64,000 nt of DNA. Source: Seonamhaeicola maritimus. GTDB taxonomy: Bacteria; Bacteroidota; Bacteroidia; Flavobacteriales; Flavobacteriaceae. Shown piece by piece: positions 59,516 through 64,000 of this stretch. The position numbers and the translations under genes are program-made. The notes under the pieces were generated by a model. The model made no database searches. It had not been told where the DNA came from and saw only the letters and a list, made by a program, of their open reading frames with translations. The stretch is taken from assembly GCF_008056315.1 (NCBI RefSeq), contig NZ_VRKQ01000008.1:248001-312000 (forward strand), written 5' to 3'. Numbering within the stretch: the stretch's first letter is position 1; every line of letters begins with the position of its first letter.

Positions 59516-60412
59516 CTAGTCTGTAGTTAATTCTCTAAATAAACTCTCTAAACTAGCATTTTTTTGATTTAGTTGAAGAATCTTTAATTGGTTATCATGA
59601 GCAAAGTCAAAAACATAAGAGCGCATATCTTCAGATGTGGCAAAGGTAATTTCATATACAAAGTCATGTGTGTTTTTAACTTTTTTAACCTTCGGAAGTT
59701 TCTTTAAAAAAGCATCTTCAACCCGATAATCAAATTCAACGATAACTATTTGTTCTTTTTCATCACGTAATTCGTTTAACTTTTTATCGGCAACAATTTC
59801 TCCTTTTCTTATAATAATAACACGGTCACACATAGCTTCAACTTCCTGCATAATATGTGTAGACAAGAATACTGTTTTTGTCTTCCCAATAGATTTTATT
59901 AAGTTTCTTATATCTACTAATTGATTAGGATCTAATCCCGTTGTAGGTTCATCTAAAATTAAAACATCCGGATCATGCAATAATGCAGTTGCTAATCCTA
60001 CACGTTGTCTATAGCCTTTTGATAGCTGCCCTATTTTCTTATTTACTTCTACAGTTAAACCAGTAAGGTCAATAACCTCTTCAATACGTTCTTTTGTTAC
60101 CTTATATATATTAGCATTAAAAGCAAGATATTCCTTAATATACATGTCTAGGTATAAAGGATTGTGCTCAGGTAAGTAGCCAACACTTTTTTGTACCTCC
60201 TTTAATTGTTCATTTATACTAAAGCCATTTACTTTAGCAATACCATCATTTGGCTGAATATAGGTAGTTAATATTTTCATCATGGTTGATTTACCTGCAC
60301 CGTTAGGTCCTAAAAACCCAACAATCTCTGGTTTATCAACACTAAATGAGATTCTATTTAACGCTTTTTGGTTACCGTAAAGCTTCGAAATATTTTCAAC
60401 CTCTATAGACAT
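59516..60412 (-). CDS. gldA: Gliding motility-associated ABC transporter ATP-binding protein GldA
   Basis: A 298-residue ABC ATPase. Walker A is GPNGAGKSTMMK, the signature is LSKGYRQRVGLA, Walker B VLILDEPTTGLDPNQL, and the switch His lies in LSTHIMQEVEA. The C-terminal extension of about 80 residues and the wording of the N-terminus match GldA of gliding flavobacteria, where it pairs with GldF and GldG. Those permease genes are not in this window. It could also be a generic multidrug ATPase of the CcmA type, but the T9SS sorting-domain protein elsewhere in the window supports gliding-related machinery. Confidence 0.8.
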   Translation of the reverse strand: MSIEVENISKLYGNQKALNRISFSVDKPEIVGFLGPNGAGKSTMMKILTTYIQPNDGIAKVNGFSINEQLKEVQKSVGYLPEHNPLYLDMYIKEYLAFNANIYKVTKERIEEVIDLTGLTVEVNKKIGQLSKGYRQRVGLATALLHDPDVLILDEPTTGLDPNQLVDIRNLIKSIGKTKTVFLSTHIMQEVEAMCDRVIIIRKGEIVADKKLNELRDEKEQIVIVEFDYRVEDAFLKKLPKVKKVKNTHDFVYEITFATSEDMRSYVFDFAHDNQLKILQLNQKNASLESLFRELTTD

Positions 60413-60517
60413 ATTTAAAATATTTGTTCAAAAATAAATGATTATCCAATGTAAAGTAAGTTTTGCTATAAAATCTTTAAAACTTCAAAAAAAACTATAA
60501 AAATTTAATTCTACAAT

Positions 60518-60547
60518 TTTGATTTCTTAAAATATTAACTACTTTAG
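60518..60547 (+). promoter_or_regulatory. Promoter of the aromatic amino-acid operon
   Basis: TTTG at 60518-60521 and TACTTTAG at 60540-60547 (one mismatch to TAnnTTTG) are 18 bases apart. Transcription would start a few bases before the leader peptide ATG at 60559. Confidence 0.55.
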
Positions 60548-60558
60548 CCGCTGTAATT

Positions 60559-60615
60559 ATGAGAACAACAACGGTTTATACATATTTTAGCTTTTATTAT
60601 TTCTTTTTTAGTTAA
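60559..60615 (+). CDS. pheL-like: Phe/Tyr leader peptide of the aromatic operon (18 aa)
   Basis: Encodes MRTTTVYTYFSFYYFFFS and stops at TAA. Nine of 18 residues are aromatic (four Tyr, five Phe), including a YYFFF run. It is directly upstream of pheA, an aromatic aminotransferase candidate, tyrA and DAHP synthase, and upstream of a terminator hairpin. A ribosome short of Phe-tRNA or Tyr-tRNA would stall here. This is the classical design of amino-acid attenuation, here sensing two amino acids in one peptide. Confidence 0.85.
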   Translation: MRTTTVYTYFSFYYFFFS

Positions 60616-60620
60616 AGGAA

Positions 60621-60692
60621 CGAGGCGTTATATGTATAAATTAAAACAATAAATTTAAATATAAGTCTCGGTGAAAATCGAGACTTTTTTTT
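60621..60692 (+). terminator. Attenuator of the aromatic operon (antiterminator and terminator)
   Basis: Terminator: AAGTCTCG (60663-60670) pairs with CGAGACTT (60679-60686), loop GTGAAAAT, followed by T8 directly before the pheA ATG. Alternative pairing: CGAGGC (60621-60626), five bases after the leader stop codon, can pair with GTCTCG (60665-60670), breaking the terminator. A ribosome resting at the leader stop would cover CGAGGC and favour termination; a ribosome stalled on earlier Tyr or Phe codons leaves it free. Confidence 0.85.
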
Positions 60693-61520
60693 ATGATTAA
60701 AACGGTAGCCATACAAGGAGTAAAAGGATCTTTTCATCACATTGTGTCACAGCAATTTTTTGATAAGGATGTAAGTAATATTGAATGTTTAACATTTGAT
60801 GAGGTAGTAGATTCTTTAATATCTGAAGATTGCGACGCAGCTATTATGGCCTTAGAGAATTCAATAGCAGGTTCTATTATTCCTAATTATGCTTTAATAG
60901 ATAAATTCAACTTGCATTTGGTAGGCGAACATTACGTTGATGTTCAGCATAATTTAATGGCTTTACCAGGGCAGAATATTGAAGATATTCAAGAAGTATA
61001 CTCGCACCCTATGGCATTGTTACAATGTAAAGATTTCTTTAAGCAATACCCGCATATTAAGTTGGTTGAAGATAAAGATACTGCTGAGGTGGCGCAACGA
61101 ATTCATGAAAATCAATTAAAAGGGATAGGTGCAATTGCCAGTGTTTTGGCTGCGGAAATTTTTGAGTTAGATATTTTAGGAAGAAGTATTCAAACCATTA
61201 AACACAACGAAACACGTTTTGCTATTGTAAAACGAACTAATTCTGAAGTTCCAGAAAATGAAATAAACAAGGCTTCATTAAAGTTTGAAGCAGATCATAA
61301 AAGAGGAAGTTTAGCCACTATTCTTAATGTTATGAGTGATTGCAAATTGAATTTAACCAAAATTCAATCCTTGCCAATTATTGAAACGCCTTGGAAATAT
61401 GCCTTTTTTGTAGATGTTACTTTTGGAGATTATAATGATTTTAAAAAGGCAAAATCGGTTATTGATATAATGGGTGAAGGCTTTAAAATATTAGGTGAAT
61501 ATAAAAATGCAAAGTTATGA
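60693..61520 (+). CDS. pheA: Prephenate dehydratase
   Basis: Converts prephenate to phenylpyruvate. It is 275 residues: the catalytic periplasmic-binding-like fold (VAIQGVKGSFHH, ALENSIAGSIIPNYALI, and the essential TRFAIVKR), then a C-terminal ACT domain from about residue 195 (KRGSLATILNVMSDCKLNLTK). There is no chorismate mutase domain. The Phe-binding motifs of the ACT domain are altered (GSLA for GALV, IQSLP where ESRP is usual), so feedback inhibition by Phe may differ. The ATG directly follows the terminator T-run, and the stop overlaps the next start by four bases. Confidence 0.93.
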   Translation: MIKTVAIQGVKGSFHHIVSQQFFDKDVSNIECLTFDEVVDSLISEDCDAAIMALENSIAGSIIPNYALIDKFNLHLVGEHYVDVQHNLMALPGQNIEDIQEVYSHPMALLQCKDFFKQYPHIKLVEDKDTAEVAQRIHENQLKGIGAIASVLAAEIFELDILGRSIQTIKHNETRFAIVKRTNSEVPENEINKASLKFEADHKRGSLATILNVMSDCKLNLTKIQSLPIIETPWKYAFFVDVTFGDYNDFKKAKSVIDIMGEGFKILGEYKNAKL

Positions 61521-62662
61521 TTGAAGTAGCTAACAGATTGCATACCGTAGAAGAATACTACTTCTCAAGAAAATTAAGAGAGGTAAACCAGATGATTGCT
61601 AGTGGAAAACCAGTAATTAATTTAGGTATTGGAAGCCCTGATATGCAGCCGCCACAAAAGGTTGTTGAAGCTATTTCAGGTAGTTTACAAGATGCCAATG
61701 CGCATAAGTACCAAAGCTATCAAGGAATGCCAGAGTTGCGTGAAGCTATGGCGTCATTTTATAGAGAGCATTTTTCTGTAAGCTTGAATCCTACATCAGA
61801 AATTCTTCCTTTAATGGGAAGTAAGGAGGGTATTATGCATATTTCTATGGCTTACTTAAATGAAGGTGATGAGGTGCTAATTCCAAATCCAGGATACCCA
61901 ACGTATCAATCGGTTACTAGATTAGTTGGAGCAGAACCTGTTTTTTATGAATTGGATGCTGCGAATAATTGGTTGCCAAATATAGATGAGCTTGAAAAAT
62001 TAGATTTAAGCAAAGTGAAATTAATGTGGGTAAACTATCCACATATGCCAACAGGGGCGCAACCTTCAGAAATAGCATTTAGAGGCTTAGTTGATTTCGG
62101 AAAGCGACATAATATTTTAATAGTAAACGACAACCCTTACAGCTTTGTACTTAACGATAACCCAATGAGTATTCTTAATGTTGAAGGTGCAGAGGATGTT
62201 TGCTTAGAGCTTAATTCGTTAAGTAAAACCTTTAACATGGCAGGTTGGCGCGTAGGAATGGTTTTAGGAAACAGTACACTAATTAGTAATATTTTAAAGG
62301 TGAAGAGTAATATGGATTCCGGTATGTTTTACGGTATTCAGAAAGGGGCTATTGAAGCCTTAAAATGCTCTAAAATGTGGTATGTTACTTTGAATAGTGT
62401 TTACAAAAGACGTCGTGATTTAATTTGGAAATTGGCCGATGCTCTTAACTGTACTTATGATAGTGAGGCTACGGGCATGTTTGTTTGGGCTAAATTGCCA
62501 TCACATTTAAAGTCGGAAGAATTTATAGATACTATTTTGAAGAATAACAATATTTTCATTACACCAGGAACAATTTTTGGTAGTCAGGGTGAAGGTTATA
62601 TTAGGTTTTCGCTTTGCGCTACGGCTGAAGATATTGAAGAATGTATAGCAAGAGTTAAATAA
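61517..62662 (+). CDS. Class I/II PLP aminotransferase, probable aromatic aminotransferase
   Basis: A 381-residue fold-type-I aminotransferase. LGIGSPDMQPP near residue 37, NPGYPTYQSV, NDNPYSFVL (PLP-pyridine Asp/Tyr region) and the Schiff-base Lys in LNSLSKTFNMAGWRVG are all present, as is the C-terminal IRFSLC with substrate Arg. Between pheA and tyrA it most likely transaminates phenylpyruvate and 4-hydroxyphenylpyruvate. Sequence alone cannot exclude aspartate or LL-diaminopimelate-type substrates. It overlaps pheA by four bases and ends two bases before tyrA. Confidence 0.88.
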   Translation: MIEVANRLHTVEEYYFSRKLREVNQMIASGKPVINLGIGSPDMQPPQKVVEAISGSLQDANAHKYQSYQGMPELREAMASFYREHFSVSLNPTSEILPLMGSKEGIMHISMAYLNEGDEVLIPNPGYPTYQSVTRLVGAEPVFYELDAANNWLPNIDELEKLDLSKVKLMWVNYPHMPTGAQPSEIAFRGLVDFGKRHNILIVNDNPYSFVLNDNPMSILNVEGAEDVCLELNSLSKTFNMAGWRVGMVLGNSTLISNILKVKSNMDSGMFYGIQKGAIEALKCSKMWYVTLNSVYKRRRDLIWKLADALNCTYDSEATGMFVWAKLPSHLKSEEFIDTILKNNNIFITPGTIFGSQGEGYIRFSLCATAEDIEECIARVK

Positions 62663-62664
62663 AG

Positions 62665-63516
62665 ATGAAAAATTTATACTTTATAGGAGTTGGGTTAATT
62701 GGTGGAAGTCTTGCTAAGGATATTAAGGAGCATAATCCTGATGTGGTTATTCACGGAATTAGTAGAAAAGACGCTACGCTTGAACAAGCCCTATCTCTTG
62801 GCTTGATTGATAAAAAAGCAACTTTAGATGATATTCAGCATGCAGATTTAGTAGTGGTTTCAATTCCTGTTGATGCTACAGTAAAACTATTACCAACAAT
62901 TTTAGATAAAGTTTCAGATAACGGATTAGTAATTGATGCAGGTTCAACCAAGCAGGATATTTGTAAAGCAGTGGAAAACCATCCTAAAAGAAGGAATTTC
63001 TTAGCAGCTCATCCAATTGCTGGAACAGAACATTCTGGCCCTAGTGCAGCCATTAATGGTTTGTTTAAAGGGAAAACGAATATTATTTGTGAAGTTGAGA
63101 AAACAGCTTTTAAGCTTCAAGAAAATGCTTTAGATATTTTTAAAACATTGGGCATGCGTATTCGATATATGAATCCGGAGGCACATGATAAGCATATTGC
63201 TTACGTATCGCATTTATCACACATTAGTTCATTTATGTTAGGGAAAACGGTGATTGAAAAGGAAAAAAATGAACGAGATATTTTTGATATGGCAGGAAGT
63301 GGATTTGCTTCTACAGTAAGGCTTGCCAAAAGTTCACCAGAAATGTGGACACCTATTTTTAAACAAAACAAAACCAATGTTATTGAAACTTTGGAAGAGT
63401 ATATAAATAATCTCTCTCAGTTTAAAGAGCTTATGAAACAAGATGATTTTGAGGCTATTTTTGATGAGATGAAAAACACCAATCACATAAAAGACATATT
63501 AAAAGGAATTAGTTAA
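62665..63516 (+). CDS. tyrA: Prephenate dehydrogenase
   Basis: NAD(P)-dependent oxidative decarboxylation of prephenate to 4-hydroxyphenylpyruvate. It is 283 residues with FIGVGLIGGSLAKDI at the N-terminus, DAGSTKQDICKAVE, and AAHPIAGTEHSGPSAA, where the catalytic His lies, then YVSHLSHISSFML in the helical domain. No ACT domain is attached, so regulation by tyrosine would rely on the leader peptide and other steps. Co-transcribed with pheA and the aminotransferase. Confidence 0.93.
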   Translation: MKNLYFIGVGLIGGSLAKDIKEHNPDVVIHGISRKDATLEQALSLGLIDKKATLDDIQHADLVVVSIPVDATVKLLPTILDKVSDNGLVIDAGSTKQDICKAVENHPKRRNFLAAHPIAGTEHSGPSAAINGLFKGKTNIICEVEKTAFKLQENALDIFKTLGMRIRYMNPEAHDKHIAYVSHLSHISSFMLGKTVIEKEKNERDIFDMAGSGFASTVRLAKSSPEMWTPIFKQNKTNVIETLEEYINNLSQFKELMKQDDFEAIFDEMKNTNHIKDILKGIS

Positions 63517-63526
63517 GAGTAAAATT

Positions 63527-64000
63527 ATGGAAAACAAAAAAGAAATGAGAACATGGTTAGATGATTTACAATTAGATCATCCATTAGTTATAGCAGGTCC
63601 ATGTAGTGCAGAAACAGAAGAGCAAGTATTAAAAATAGCACATGAGTTAAAAGATACAGATGTAACTTATTTTAGAGCTGGTATCTGGAAACCTAGAACG
63701 CGTCCTGGTATGTTTGAAGGTGTTGGTGCATTAGGCTTAAAATGGTTGCAGAAAGTAAAAGAAGAAACAGGTATGAAAATCTGTACTGAGGTTGCTAATG
63801 CTGCACATGTAAAGTTAGCATTAGAACATGATGTAGATTTATTATGGATTGGAGCCCGCTCAACAGTATCTCCTTTTATAATGCAAGAAATTGCCGATGC
63901 TTTAAATGGTACAGATAAACCTGTGTTAATTAAAAATCCTGTAAACCCAGATTTAGCTCTTTGGTTAGGAGGAATAGAAAGAATATACAGTTCTGGTGTT
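63527..64000 (+). CDS. 3-deoxy-7-phosphoheptulonate (DAHP) synthase, 3' end outside the window
   Basis: Starts ATG at 63527 and is open to the window end (158 codons visible). The N-terminus reads MENKKEMRTWLDDLQLDHPL, then IAGPCSAETEEQVLKIA (the metal-ligand Cys), FRAGIWKPRTRPGMFEGVG, WIGARSTVSPF and LIKNPVNPDL, all features of the KDO8PS/AroG-beta DAHP synthase type. In many Bacteroidota this domain is followed by a type-II chorismate mutase domain, and pheA and tyrA here both lack one, so a bifunctional protein is expected. That part is not visible. It is ten bases after tyrA in the same operon. Confidence 0.9.
   Translation, partial: MENKKEMRTWLDDLQLDHPLVIAGPCSAETEEQVLKIAHELKDTDVTYFRAGIWKPRTRPGMFEGVGALGLKWLQKVKEETGMKICTEVANAAHVKLALEHDVDLLWIGARSTVSPFIMQEIADALNGTDKPVLIKNPVNPDLALWLGGIERIYSSGV

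Noticed and set aside
1-64000. Mobile elements, CRISPR arrays, rRNA or tRNA genes
   Set aside because: No transposase or integrase frame, no regularly spaced direct repeats and no tRNA-like or rRNA-like stretch was found in the gaps.

Overview
The window is an AT-rich, gene-dense chromosomal segment of a Flavobacteriaceae-type bacterium (Bacteroidota). Supporting signs are a type IX secretion C-terminal sorting domain, a GldA gliding-motility ATPase, short lipoprotein signal peptides, Bacteroidota-type promoters (-7 box close to TAnnTTTG), the MetX-aspartokinase-homoserine dehydrogenase fusion and the two-piece methionine synthase. I see no rRNA, tRNA, insertion sequence, prophage or CRISPR array. 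Most of the window is amino-acid biosynthesis in long operons.

Layout. 1-5923: end of a carbohydrate operon (Gfo/Idh/MocA dehydrogenase, TIM-barrel epimerase, GMC flavoprotein with its Tat/lipoprotein small subunit, two DUF1080 lipoproteins), which reads as a 3-keto-glycoside oxidation/cleavage pathway. 5924-6485: a control region with two Arg-rich mini-ORFs. 6486-17360: an eleven-gene arginine/proline operon (GNAT, argG, argC, proC, argD, proA, proB, argF', argB, argE, argH). 17501-20304: proton-translocating transhydrogenase pntA1-pntA2-pntB. 20377-22381 (minus): tandem SDR paralogues carrying signal peptides. 22762-25343: a two-subunit molybdenum hydroxylase. 25523-27831 (minus): leuA-leuB, divergent from a helical-repeat protein. 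29611-36502: SAM-I riboswitch, metY, the metX-ask-hom triple fusion, metZ-like gene, phzF-like gene. 36576-38435 (minus): T9SS-secreted protein. 38639-48695: Rrf2 regulator and a sulfate-to-cysteine cluster (DUF2061, cysH, cysD, cysN, sulfite reductase fused to a HEPN domain, two siroheme genes, ferredoxin-NADP reductase, cysE, cysM). 48769-53713: second SAM-I riboswitch, metH in two pieces, metF. 53726-56012: PagL-like, VOC and DUF2807 genes. 55998-59279 (minus): pta-ackA. 59516-60412 (minus): gldA. 60540-64000: an aromatic operon (pheA, aminotransferase, tyrA, start of DAHP synthase) behind a classical Phe/Tyr leader-peptide attenuator.

The genes fit together: sulfate is activated, reduced and fixed as cysteine. 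Homoserine made by the fusion protein is acetylated by its own MetX domain and sulfhydrylated by MetY/MetZ. MetH/MetF methylate homocysteine, with SAM riboswitches at both methionine transcripts. Siroheme genes and a ferredoxin reductase support the sulfite reductase, and the transhydrogenase could supply NADPH.

The most interesting items are: (i) two short Arg-rich ORFs ahead of the arginine operon, written in CGC/CGT codons although argG uses mainly AGA, proposed as arginine-sensing leader peptides with no visible intrinsic terminator; (ii) the Phe/Tyr attenuator; (iii) the triple fusion; (iv) the sulfite reductase-HEPN fusion; (v) exported SDRs; (vi) several strong palindromes that look like operators. 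All functional calls come from reading motifs, not from database searches.
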